Origin: Megalopta genalis
Lineage: Eukaryota > Arthropoda > Insecta > Hymenoptera > Halictidae
NCBI RefSeq assembly: GCF_051020955.1
Contig: NC_135018.1
Coordinates: 13,083,439-13,147,438, forward strand
Reading direction: 5' to 3'
DNA length: 64,000 nucleotides
In this document: one piece after another, positions 24,301-36,789 of the stretch
Position numbering within the stretch: position 1 is the first letter of the stretch
Layout: every line of letters starts with the position of its first letter
Translations under genes and position numbers: made by a program
The notes under the pieces: generated by a model
Seen by the model: only the letters and a program-made list of their open reading frames with translations
Databases searched by the model: none
What the model was told of the DNA's origin: nothing

Positions 24301-24745
24301 GACTCTGGTGAGAACGAGGTCGAAAAGGTTGGTGCGTGTTTCTGGTATTCCGGCTGACTAGCCAGCGTCCTAGTCTCTCCGGTGCAGCACCAAACAGTCT
24401 AGACAGGGGCCGAGTGTTTTGATTCTCGCCACGTCCGATAGCGAGCCGAAAAAAGGTCGGAGTCGCACAAAAGTGAATCGTAGGTCTTGACTCGCGGTTC
24501 CCCGGGTCTTCTGTTGTCTGTCCGCCAAAACCTGTTGCTGGTCGTCCTGCTCACACCGCGCCTCCTATTCATCCGCCGGCCCCCTTTTCCTTTCGGCGAA
24601 AGCAAAAATAGTGATAAGGGAAGAAAAAGCGGCGGGGAACGGTGCCGGCCGCGCACGGGTACGACGAGAACAGAAACCTCGAAGTCCGCAGGGAGAAAAG
24701 AAACCACGGAGTCGAAAGCGGTCGCGGCGCACAGTGCTTTGAAAC
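24300..24745 (+). other. CpG-rich patch ending in a donor-like site; candidate 5' non-coding exon
   Basis: A GC-rich segment between AT-rich flanks ends in GAAAC|GTGAGT (GT at 24746). It has no ATG-initiated frame of recognisable origin. A 5' UTR exon of a gene lying to the right is one reading; an isolated GC-rich block is the other. Confidence 0.25.
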
Positions 24746-27190
24746 GTGAGTCTGGCCGCGAAAAAGTCCCAATTTCGATCATTTTCTCTCAGGTAACCTT
24801 TGATGTTTTTAGATTTCTAAATCTTCAAGTATCGTACGTTTCACTATCATTTGTTTACGAAAATTATTCATATGGAAATAACGCTACTTTAAGTCGATCT
24901 TATACACTACATTTTATTTTTGTCGTTTATTATTTTATTACTAGTGAAGCGAACAGTTTCTTCTGCCTTGAAGAATCCCAGTCGGCGGCCAATGCTTTCT
25001 TTTCTCGTAGTAGGCGATTAATATAAATTATACATTTCAGAAATTTTGTAAAGTATAGGATATTTTTAGATTTACAACCGAAAAGCTGTAATGCAAGTCT
25101 AGTTCTCTAATCTCCGTAAAAATCAAGTGCTAATTCTTGCAAGAATTTGTATAATTCAGTTTTAGTCATGACATCGCCAGTCACTTATTAAGATGTTAAC
25201 TGTTTGAGATTGTTGCATTATTCATTAGTTTATTACAATAAGTATAGCGCACAATGCTGGTTGTTTAAGGAATACATATCAATAACTTGACACGAAGTTT
25301 TCGTATACTCATATCTATTTCGTTTCATAGAGGACGTTACTCAACTGTAGCTTAAATTGTTTAAATGCTGCGGCATTCGAACGTGGAATCGTTGGGGATC
25401 AATTAAATAATGAAAATTATTTAAGGCCTGTTAGTACATGTTCCTTTATGGGTTCTTAGGATACGAAGGTGTCGTTTGAATTTTCGACTTGAGCGCGATG
25501 TTTCTATACATATAATTATTTAAAACGGCTAATATTTTGGATTTTGAATCTTCAAAGGGTTGTCAATAAATGTAGACAAAAGCTTCTCGAAATGTGATGC
25601 CTGAAAAATTAAATTTTGGATACGACAAACTGGTTTGCGGCCCACTGTGCGTCGCGAGGAACCGAGGATAGCGGGGGCGTACGGTGGGGCCAGAGGGGCC
25701 GGGGTTCCTGAGCGGAAGTTGTGTACGAAGTCTGTACGTGTGTAGTCCTGCCGCAGGTGGTACGATGGAACGCAAGGTCGTTTCGATATTATGTAATGCA
25801 GAGAGGCAAGAGCGTGCAAGGATACGGCAAGGATCAGCTCTCGACCTCCCTCGGTTGCTCCGGAGGGGCCCCATTGTCTTTGGAATTCGGGGCAACGCTG
25901 GGAGATCGTCATCAAAAACCGAGAAAAAAGGCGCCGCGCCTCGGGAATGCCGAGGATACGTTACTTCTTCGTCTTACGGGGGATTTTCTTAACTTGTTGC
26001 GGGTCCGCTTAAGGTTGTTTATCCTTGGGCCCACGATTAACCCTCTTAAGAGCCTGTTAGCGGGATATGCTGGTATTTGTTACGAGATATTTAAAGCGCA
26101 CGCGCTCCGAGGGGGACACCCGACGAACCGCACCGCTGAAAAACTGCCGATACCTCGGCTGAACGTGGCTCGGAAATCTTTAACCCTCTGTCTGCAATTT
26201 TAACACTTTCACGACCGCGCCAAAAGTCTGAAAATTTTCATAAAATTCAAGTATTTTATTCGATTAAATCTTCAAATTGCAAGGCACATTCAAATGGCAT
26301 CGATTACTTATTCGACATACGTATCTTTTGCAAATCAAAGTGTTAACAGAGTTTAATTAAAACTGTGTTTCATAAAGGAACTGATCGATGACAACAACAA
26401 AAAAAGTAAGCAGAATGAGGGCCACGCGTTGTTAAGCTAAATGTGGGAGATTTCCCCATCCGGTCATCAAGCGACTTCATTTAAAATGGGAAGATCTCCT
26501 CGTGCGGTTGGCTAAGTGTTAATCTGTAACAGTGAAAAAAAAATCGAGGAGTATCCCGTGTGCAGAAGGAGAGTTAATTATTTGTTCTAGTTCATAATTT
26601 TATATATTCTTTTTTTTAGGATAAAGGTGCCTGTTATTAAAGCCTCGTTCGTTTTAAATCATAATGTTCGATAAAAAGAAACACTTATTAAAAGTAGATA
26701 CACGTTTGACACGTTCACTATCAACGTCCCTAACGTACATAATTATATTTAGCGTATCCATTTAAATTATCTAATGTATGATTATATCTAGTGTATCTCT
26801 TGGAATATATGAGAAAAATGTCGTTTATTTTAAATAATTATATTCACAAAATCAATTTGATACTCTTTTGCGTGAAACAGAAAATCGTGGTCGTTACACA
26901 TGTGTTAGATCGGCATCGAACGGGTTAAGAACTGAAGTACGTATTGTTTTACGAACTATTAGAGAATACGGGGACTGAATACCAAAAATACAGTTGTTCT
27001 CTCCGCTCTTCCAAAACTAGTTTGTCTCCCACGATTTATCAAATTATTCTCCTCAAATTCGTAAAAATATAAATATCGTCATCATTTGAGAAACGAATGA
27101 AGCGTTTCGTTAAATCCATTTATCTGAACACAAGCTCCGGTTGTCCGAACGAAAAGTTAAAAGTAGTGGGGCTAACCAGTGGACTCCAAC
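24746..27190. other. Non-coding stretch with a CpG-rich block at about 25620-26180
   Basis: Overlapping open frames in 25529-26203 look like chance products of CpG-rich sequence, with no conserved motif. A 91-bp TTAA-bounded repeat lies at 26432-26522. The remainder is AT-rich. Confidence 0.45.
26432..26522. repeat. Short TTAA-bounded palindromic repeat
   Basis: TTAA stands at both ends (26432-26435 and 26519-26522). The interior pairs GTGGGAGATTTCCCCAT with ATGGGAAGATCTCCTCG. The right end, read on the - strand, is TTAACACTTAGCCAACCG, and the same segment recurs at about 54202. TTAA duplications are typical of piggyBac-class transposons, so a piggyBac-type MITE is a fair inference. Confidence 0.5.
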
Positions 27191-28110
27191 TACTATATGA
27201 ATCTATCCGGTTATATGAACTGATTGTCTCCCGTCGAGTTTATACGAATGGAGTTCTACCGTAACGTCATTTGATACGTGTCCAGGCCTGAAGAAGAATG
27301 CCTGCAAAATAACCCGCTCCACCGATATCCAGTCTTCGTTATCCTCTGCATAATGCATCCGATCCGGCCAGGCGAGAGCAAACGATCTCGACTCGACTCG
27401 AAACAATCGAAAGTCCGGCAAAATGACGTTTCTTATCGAAGCCCGCGAGCATAAAACCGAAGCTCCGATCGTCCTATCGGATCGGTAAAAGTTTCCCGGT
27501 AGACGACGACGGTTCGTCGCATCGGATCCGAGATTACCGATGCCCGTGTACCAGGTTTCGCTCGAGGAGGGAACGTCTACGATCTGCGAATCGTTTCCAC
27601 GCTGGTTCGTACGTTATCGTCGCTTGTCTATCGTGTTTCCACATCGGGGACGCCCATCCGTGGAAATATTCGTCCATGTGTGCCCGAGAGAGCCCGGTCT
27701 CGGCTTTGGCTCCGCTCGGCGCTCGTTGCTGCAGAGATCGGCAACTGCCGCGGACTGGTCGACGGTGTGCTGTCGTCGCGTCGGTCACGGTTGAACGGCA
27801 CAAAGTTATGCGAAAAAATTTGCAATCTTTATCTACGATCTTCGTTCATCGCTATGCCGGTTTATGCAGATACGCGCGGCCCGATTCTCGCCGGTTCAGA
27901 TCGGGGGCCCGGCCTCCATCGGGCACAACACGCCGCGCCGCTGCTGCAGACTCTCGTCTTCGTGATCCCTTCTTGGGGGCCCTCACGCCCTCGTCTTCAC
28001 CGACGAGAGATACGCTAGTGGACGGGATTATAAGACACCTTGGAAATTACCGGAAGAAGGCTTTAGACAGTGGCGTGCGAAACTTCCCGGCCGGACGGTT
28101 TTAGCAATTT
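27190..28110. other. CpG-rich block, non-coding as far as can be seen
   Basis: Several overlapping open frames on both strands, up to about 140 codons, show no family motif and Arg/Ser/Pro-rich composition, as expected from CpG-rich DNA. No exon could be supported. Confidence 0.4.
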
Positions 28111-28307
28111 TTCCACCAAGAGAAAAACCTTGAGACATTTTCATTAATTGTTAACGCTCCGTTGGCTCCACTACGGAGGCATCCAACGTTTTTCTTTTCA
28201 ATTTTATTATCTGAAAAATGGCTCCTTATTTGTCCTATTAGCTTTTACAATTTGAAGTGAACATGTACTTTGTAATATAACAATATTGCATACATATATT
28301 ATAACTG

Positions 28308-28515
28308 CAGTAAATTCTCCCTAATTGACACTGAGATTGTGCACAAAAATGGACAATTTGGGAAGATCAGACACAATTATTCGAGCCTTGCGGTTCGTTT
28401 TTATTTTTATTGACAATCGGCAACTATAAAAACGAGCTGCAAGGCTCGGTATCTTCTGTTCCCAAATTGTCCATTTTTGTGCACAATCTCAGCGTCAATT
28501 AGGGAGAATTTACTG
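28308..28515. repeat. Palindromic MITE-like element of about 208 bp
   Basis: The left end reads CAGTAAATTCTCCCTAATTG, and the right end is its exact reverse complement. The terminal arms match over about 57 bases with one mismatch, and matching resumes around CGAGCCTTGC...TCGTTTTTAT, so the whole element can fold back. TA follows the right end; the left flank is TG, possibly a mutated TA. The TA target and CAGT start suggest the Tc1/mariner/pogo class. The internal sequence is non-coding. Confidence 0.85.
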
Positions 28516-28519
28516 TATT

Positions 28520-31500
28520 TACATAGATAGATATCTCTACTATTTTCTCTAACTAGATTCTTATTATCGTATCATATATAGTTTTGTTCTATTCATGCAA
28601 AGATATTTGTAATATATTTTTCCATTTACTTTAATTTTATATTTTTGCTGATCCCCAAAATTTTTCCATGTTGTGTCTCTAAAATATTTTCTTTCAAATG
28701 AAAGATATTCAGTACTATGGTTAGACTACATTTATGGCAAAAACGTGTAGCCGAAACATAAAATTCTAAAGACGTATGATGAATTTCATATTATTGTTCG
28801 CTGTTTTCGATCCAACAAAATTATTGAAGCAAACGATTTATTCTTATTCAACTTATATTTCTTACAACCGTGTTGGGACATTTTTATTTCGCATAAATTT
28901 TATTTCGCTAATTATGACTTCAAACTTGGCGGATTTATTAACCAATGTTCGCGGGATGCATTCAAATTTGTCCAAGTAATAATAACAAAGATAACATACA
29001 TTTATATTAATGTGTAGCGAAGATATTGACCCTGCCATTGGCGTAGGTCATATTTTCCTCACTGAGAGAAACTGGATGTGTCAACTGATCAAATTTATTG
29101 TTAAGATAACTCAGAATTAGCTCCATTTATAGCAGCTTTATAATTTATTGTACATTTCTATTGAACATTTTGTTATGTACCGATTACATTTTCGGACACG
29201 ATTTTCGAAAATGTCACACTTACGCCGCTGTGATTCTGATCCACTCATTTGTCGCGATCATTTTTCCAAAATCGTTTTTCTCCCTTCGTTCCTACGCTGA
29301 TTCACGTTGACTCAAGAGGGTCAAGGGAGTTGTACATGTATTCAAAACAGGAATTTGAATAAACGTGTCTCGGAACTTGTTCACCATTTTGAACGACCTA
29401 GAATAGTAAGAAAATTAGTCGTGCGCACGAACGACTCAGCTTGCCAACCATAAAATACAACCACGATTTTTATAACCAGTCGATCTAGGCAATTTTTCGC
29501 ATAAACGTATCGTTCCCTCCGCAGCATGCTTCTTCATGCTGGCTTGCTCCTGGATATTCTCGTTCACATATTCGGATACTTTCATTACGCCGGCTAATAA
29601 CCCGCGGACGTAGGCCCTGATCTTCAGATAAGCCAGAGAGAAAGACAGAAAAAGAGTGAAAAGGAGAGAGGGGACGAGGGAGAAGGCCCTCCGTGCGATT
29701 ATAAGTCACAATCGTGCGCAATTAATACATCAGCCGCGGATAGATTAAAAGTATAAGCCACGGCCGGCCGTAATGTTATTATCCGGTAATGGCAAAGATC
29801 ACCGGCGATAAATGGCGATCGTGTTCCCCGGTAATGTAATCGTTCCCAGCCGTTTTTCTCTTGCACCATGGCCATCCTTCCTTCCTCCTCCTCCGACGTT
29901 CGGTTATTACTAGATTATTATGGCGTTATTACTCGTTTCGAGCCGGCCCCGTTGCGATGGACGTTGTGCTAGATCAACGTCCGAGTATTTATTCTAAGAT
30001 AACGATGATGTATTTATGGGAAACCTTCGAGACATGACCACGCAGATTTACCGTCCACAAGCAGCCCGATTTGTGTGCCATTATCTGCTTTCGACCGTAA
30101 TTATGGCGCAAATGTTTGGCTTTTATATCAATTACGGATGTCAAAAGACGATATTTAATTTAATGTGCTCCGAGTAAGTTTATTTTTCGTACGAGTACAA
30201 TTACGATTTGACCGCAGATCCTTATGCAAAATAGATATTGTCTGAGTTGATCGAAAGGGATATAAGTTATTTGAAAACGTTTTACTTCTTTCAATTAGTT
30301 CACTGTAAGGATATTTAGCCGTATCTTTTTGAAAAGTGTACGTTACTGCAATTACGCGCTCCGTATGTTTGATTTTCTTCATATTTTCTTTAAATGCGAC
30401 ACTTTTATAAAATACACTATTTAATGAAGGATATCGTATTCTTTTTAATACTCTGACGGCTGGAGTCACGTACACGTGACTCCGCGAAAATTTGAATTAT
30501 AACGATCGATTCAGCGCAGTTTTTTAAAGAATGTATCATAGCTATATTATTAACAAAATTTATTAAGTTTGTATTATTAATAAAGTATAACATAATTGCA
30601 CTATTAAAAAAGTGTTTCATACCTACTGTATCATAAGAAATGACAATATTTTGTGTTGCTATGTATGATACAGTTCTTACGTAATTCTTACATAATTTTT
30701 ATATAATAATTATAATTGTATAATAATTCTTATACATATAGTGCTTGTATAATTATTTTATATAATTATAGAATTATATAATAATTCTTATTTATTTCTT
30801 ACATAATTATCTTATACAATTATGTAACAATTCTTATAGAATTATGAAATTATATGATAATTATATATGGATTCCAAAATAATCGACGAAAATACTAAAA
30901 TTATCTTGTTTGTTAAGAAATTATTGTATCCGACATCAGTGTTTAATATTTAGCTATCTATTCGTACCATCACTTTTGCTCAGCAAGACTGTCGATAATC
31001 ATGGTGCTCTCAAGCTTGCACATTTTTGTTTCATAAAATCTGCATCCTCGTAATCTTGCGGCGAATTCTATTTAAACTCACTAATTATTTCCAACGTTAA
31101 ATTATCTCATAGCTGCTTACTACGATTGAATAAGTTTCGCGTTGCCAGTCAGGCGATTCAAACAAAAAATTCTCCGTGTCACGAATTGCAATTCACGAAG
31201 CTAGACTTTAAAAACTGTTGAATTTTCGGAAGCGTCGATCGATTCACATCGGCGCGCCGAGGGGTTAAAATGAAGTTCCACGCGCAAAGTATATTTATCG
31301 GTGTTCGATGGGCGCTCATCTTCGTTCGAATTTCAATGAGCTAATTATGCCATTGAATTTTGATACAACGTTTGGAGAAACGTGATGCTCCGTGGCGAGA
31401 GAAAGAGGTCTCTCGCAAGCATAATTGAAAAAAAGCTGCGCTAAGAGTTCGCGGCGAAGGAGTTTGATCGATTAGTGGCAGAGATAAAGGACGCTTCGAA

Positions 31501-31640
31501 ATGTGATGTTATACCGGAGATCGCAAAACGATGAGCGAAAGCACCGGTGCCGATCGCTTACCGTGATTTATACAATGCCGTGTCTGATCCCATGAAATTA
31601 TGAAAATTATGGGACAAAATTTTTAACGCGGTCCTCGTGC
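28520..31640. other. Mostly AT-rich non-coding stretch
   Basis: No exon seen. It contains a fragment of the GCGGAT family (about 30206-30260), a perfect 10-bp-arm palindrome at 30462-30483, and a run of TAATTCTTATA-like repeats at 30680-30860. Confidence 0.5.
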
Positions 31641-31737
31641 TTTAATTCGACACGCTTGCATACGTAATGCCGCAACCACCACCACGTTGAAAACGGAGAG
31701 ACCCGCGTAATTGCGTCTTTTCGCGTGCGGTTCCCGG

Positions 31738-31759
31738 GGCGCGCGCGCGCGCGGGCGCG
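31738..31759. repeat. (CG)n tract with Z-DNA potential
   Basis: Alternating C and G for about 16 bases, then GGGCGCG. Such tracts are rare in AT-rich insect DNA and favour left-handed DNA. Confidence 0.85.
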
Positions 31760-33740
31760 ATTCTTTGTAACGTAAACTGGTTTTGTTTATTTCGGATCGG
31801 TCGCATTAAATATGGCAGCACTATCGGGGCGTTTCTTTTCTGCGCGATTTAAATAAATTTAAATCGTGAGGCGATATTTTACGATCGTTACGTGCCGCCG
31901 GAGTATTTGTATATAAGGGGTTATTACAAGTTAATTTAAAATGGAATTACATGTGAAAGTTACCCGCGAGAGGCGCGATTCATCTCTGTCTGATTTAATT
32001 CCGGCCGGGAAATTACTGGTCTCTATCGACCGCCGCTATTTGTTACGAGCCAATCCCGCCGCCGAATTTTTTGCAAGTCTGATGCTCTCGAGAAGTTCGC
32101 GAGAGACGCGAGCCTTTCGCTTGCTTGTCGATGCCAATCGTTATTACCGTACTCTCAACATCCTTTATGATTCGTTTAGGGTACTGGAGCCAGCCACTGC
32201 GGGCTAGCGAATTACTGTGCCATTTGTTTATTTTCAAGCATAATTAACTTCACATTTATCGTATAAGACACGTGAAATGTTTTTATTTAAACTCGATGAA
32301 TTGTTTGTTTGTTAAAATTAAACATGTATAAGACGGAAGTTCTTAAAATGCGATAAAAGTTATTTCAATTTTCTGATACCGAATTCGCGGAATTTTCTAT
32401 TTATCACAATCTTAATTGTTAATTTGTATAAAAAATGTGGAACGAACTTTTCAGACAATCTAATATCATTAATCTTATTATTACATACCATTGTTATTAT
32501 TACATATCATTACTACTACTATTCTTGTTATTATTGTTAATGTTACTCATATTACTGCTATCTTTATTATCTAATTATCATATTTCTTATATGCTCGCTG
32601 TTATAACATTCTCTGTAACTAAGAATCCACCCCGTTGATATAAAAATCATTATTATTGCTGGGTTTTAGAATGGAAATGAATCAGTTTTGATTAATATTT
32701 GCTAACAAATGTCACGACTGGCGTGATTTAGGCGATTATTATTTATCATTATTATTATCATGACCATTATCATCATTATTATCATCACTATTATTATTAT
32801 TATCATTATTTGCATCGTTCCGTCGTTTCGCCAGTGTTTTTGAGCGCAATTCATATCCAGGGCACTCGTTGTCGCTGTTGGGTTTAGCCTCCGCCGAGAA
32901 AATTGACATTTTCACGGTGATATCTAGATCACGGACTTTCTGACAGTCCGATAACCGACCGCGGATAAAATACGGAAACGTAATACGTAGATTGCTTGGT
33001 ACGGACGTATCGCAAATCTCTATGCTAATATTAATTTTTGCTGTCTAATTTAATCAATTTATTTTCGACGTTGGACATTCTACCAGGTTTGCCAGAAAAA
33101 TCTCGTCTAAGCTTAACGCATCGTTGGCCGACAATTTTATATGCAGGAACAGTCGCGTTCCTAATTATAGAATTGCAAATCGCGCGCATGTAAATTGATT
33201 TTGATAACTTTCTATTTGCAGCATGTGTTACTTTGTTCCTACAGTGGCCGAAATAATAGTAGATTCATCTGATTCTTGTGATATAACAGCATGTTTTAAG
33301 TAACATTTTTGTTGTTTTTTATTTTGTTATTAGCAGGTAATTCGTTACAATGCATTTAGTGAAACACATAATTATATAAATAATGTAATTTTTATTAATA
33401 TGGTTATTGTATCAATATTGGGAAAATTCGAAAAAATCAACATGGTAGAAACTACTTAGTAAGCTGTGAAGAAAATACTTTAATTAATATACATAACTTC
33501 TTTTTCGAATGAAATCTTATTAATAATTTAATACAAAATATTGTAATCAATATTATATTAGATAAAACAATATATCTTAATAAATCGAATAAATTCGATT
33601 GTTTTCTAAATAAATCGATCGGATAATTACTCGATAATATCGAGTAAAATTGTATTAGTTAGTCTTTCTCTCTTGTCCGTCATCCGAATAAATTTTCGCC
33701 CGACTCTGGTTACAATAAGCAAAGCAGTCACAAAGTCCGA
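31760..33740. other. Non-coding stretch with TTA/ATC trinucleotide-rich tracts
   Basis: A CpG-rich patch to about 32210 is followed by AT-rich DNA. Imperfect TTA/ATT/ATC trinucleotide runs lie at 32470-32590 and 32735-32815; open frames across them are low-complexity artefacts. Confidence 0.5.
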
Positions 33741-36110
33741 ACATTAATTGCTCGCGGATAGTAATGTCGGAAAATATTATTTCGTTTCGCCGGCGTGTGG
33801 AATAGTTTTGAGGTCTAGTGAGCCCGATAAAAATGACAGAACAAGCAAGAAAAAAGAAACCGAATCAGCCGGGGTTCGGTGTCTTCGAACCAGGATTTTT
33901 GTGATCTCATTACCGCAGACAGATCTAACCCGTAGCCAGATTCCATTCGGACAGAAAACATTCTCGGTATGCGGGCCTACGTACGCGCGGAGGCGAGCGT
34001 ACGGGTTTTTAATCTGCACGCTCATTGCTGTGCTGGCTGCTTATGTACGCACAAAGCAATGACATCATCGAGATCAATCTTCCGTTAAACGATCGCTGAT
34101 CAAGAGGAACGTGTTCGCGAGGTCAGGAGAGAATTTCTGTCGCGTTGCGAGACACGGCTCGCATTCTTCGCCGTAATAATTATCATCGAGATCGTTTGCT
34201 GTTTGTACAGTGAAATTTTATTACGATTGTATTTGGACGTTTTGGGAATTGTGTGTACTTTTAAAATGGGAGAACTATTTTGATGATGGTGTTATGTCGT
34301 TTTAAAAAGTGTCCCACTATTTTTTTGTTACCGACTGTACATTTAAAATCAATTTTCCCGGGTCCGGTCAAATTATCCCGGGAATCAATCGGACTCCGTC
34401 CACGCGCCCGTCGGGGCCTGGCCGGGGCCTAAACCGTGGCTTTAACCGTGGCCCGGGCGAGTCTGCGAGCCGCCGGGGGCTCCGGGGTCGTTTCCAAATT
34501 AAATCCCGCCTCCGACGTCCGTCAGTCGGTCGTTGAAATTTCCAAAGTCACTGACGAGGCATTCTTTAATCTGGCCGTGGCAGCGGGTCCTTCCGCTGCT
34601 CGGTCCACGCTCTCTAGCCGCTCTCACAATACGGGCTAATTCTCCGTGCAGCGTGTGCACGCCCGCCGCGCCGGTTTCATCAACGGTGTTCGGCGTGGGC
34701 GTGCGTATCGAGCGGGACGGAGATAAAGAAGCGAGGATAAGACAGACAGAGATAGAGAGGCACTAGGGCTTACAGAAGGGTCGAGGATAATATCGACATT
34801 GTATTGTCCCGTCTCGAAAAAACAAGACGGTATCAGGACAAGAAATTAAAAGTACGGTAAAACTTCGATTATCCGAATGCAAAGTTGATAGTTAATTTCT
34901 TTTTATTTTAAATAAATTATTGATACAATAGTAGGAGGTGATTGGTCGAGGTTTAATCGAGGTCCTTGGTCCTCCTATAATTTCATCGTTATTACTTGGA
35001 TCAATCAAAAATCTAAATAATAAAGATCGAGGAGAATCCAGTTCGATTAATCGTTTTACTGTATTTTCAATAGAAGATCGAGACTCTATAAAGCAAGGAT
35101 ATAAAAAAAGGGAGGTAATATACTCGATAGAATACTCGTAAGAATCTTGGTCTTGGCCAAATGACTGGTTTCACATTTTTTATTTCATAATTATTGAAGT
35201 CCTTGAAAGCTGGTTCCATTAGAAATTGTTGACTATGTTACTTTAGTCAGGTACATGCTATTATCAAAATTGTGAACAATTTAACTAAATCCAATCTTGT
35301 AATTCTTATGGGGCGACACATGTTAGTCGTTTTTAGGTCTCGGTAGGTTTACTGTAGCGTTAAATACAATACTGCACTTATCTTGAGGAGATTAAACAAT
35401 TTGAATTCTTTAAATATTATTATTTACTTTAAGAATCGAGTTTTATTTCATAAGATAAACGTAAAATGGGAAAATCAACATCGACTCTGACCGCCTCGCG
35501 TGGAGTTCCCCGATTGTCATTTGTTTCATATTTAATTCCGACTATCTTAAAATTACTATGCACGCAGCTACTCTAAATCCTAATCATATCAATCGACTTT
35601 CTGTCACTATTAATTATGTGCTGTTAGTTTGTAATTTTCGGTTGCATTGTTACATACAGCATTGCTTGGTTAAATCGTTAAATTTTCACAAAGTACATAT
35701 CAAGAAAGTTTGTTCGAAAAGTTGTCAATGTTTGAACCGTCTTAACTTCATTCAAACTGCGACAACGCAGGAACAAAAAATCGTACACGAGCTTTTAGGT
35801 GGCCATCGTAATGGGTAGACCACTCGCTTCATTCTCGTTACAGAAAGAAGCCCGAAAAAATTGATCAAACTCCGTGCGGACGTTTGAAATCGGAGAATTT
35901 CTGTAAAACGAAAGTACATACCTTCGCATTTTCATCTCACATTCGAGTGAAGTAAGCGAAGATTCATCTCTGCACGATTTTTTTTTACGAAGTTACAGCA
36001 GTTTAAATATTGGCGATCTTTCGATTCCTTAATTTAATAATCGAATTAATTTTATAATCGATATTATTCCAAGAACAAGACAATATTTCAGCAAATATCG
36101 TATTGTTTTT
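33740..36110. other. Non-coding stretch with a CpG-rich block at about 33840-34770
   Basis: Open frames of 60-104 codons here lack any recognisable motif. From 34770 to 36110 the sequence is AT-rich without notable structure. Confidence 0.4.
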
Positions 36111-36119
36111 GATTATGGA

Positions 36120-36160
36120 AGCCGTAAGAGGCGGAGAGAGAAAAAGAGTGAGGGGGTGAT

Positions 36161-36228
<68 letters not shown>

Positions 36229-36560
36229 GGTAATAGAAATGAAGAGAGAGAGAGGGGGGGACAAGAAAGAGAGCGCCGTGGTCAAGAAAGAGAGCGCCGT
36301 GGTCTCTCGGTTGTTTTGTAACGCGACGAGAGAATGCCAGGAAGGAGCCGGACGGAGTGAATGGAGAACGCATAGGATTTATGGTAGCCTAACGGATTAG
36401 TGGAGAGAACGGATCGGGAAAGAGGGAGATGAATATGCGTCGAGGGAAAAAGAGGAGGAAGAAGCCGAGGACGGCGGAAGGTGAACGAGAAAGAGGGACA
36501 AAGATAGATAAAGACAGACAGAGAGGAAGAGAGAAGGGGTGGTGACCAGGAAAAAGGGAA
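36120..36560. repeat. Homopurine (GA-rich) tract including (GA)n at about 36161-36229
   Basis: For roughly 440 bases the + strand is strongly biased to G and A, with a pure GA core and a 20-22 bp tandem duplication (CAAGAAAGAGAGCGCCGTGG) near 36264-36303. Homopurine/homopyrimidine mirror tracts can form triplex DNA. Confidence 0.85.
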
Positions 36561-36740
36561 AAGAGAGAAGTTGTAGCGGTGCGTTTCGTAAGGGGCGCGG
36601 GAGGCAACAGGTGGGAACCTACTGTCACAAATAAATCCAACACAAACGTCCCTGCCGTCTAGACGCCGATCTGCTGACTAACCATGGGCACCAGATTACT
36701 GTGCGCTTACTTTTCTCTTCCACCCTTCTGGCTCCTTCCA

Positions 36741-36743
<3 letters not shown>

Positions 36744-36788
<45 letters not shown>
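36744..36788. repeat. (CT)n microsatellite, inverted relative to the (GA)n tract 0.5 kb upstream
   Basis: A pure CT run of about 43 bases. Together with the (GA)n core at 36161-36229 it forms a long inverted repeat. Confidence 0.95.

Positions 36789-36789
<1 letters not shown>

Noticed and set aside
25529..26203. Open frames up to 160 codons
   Set aside because: Same CpG-rich pattern, with competing frames on both strands and no conserved residues.
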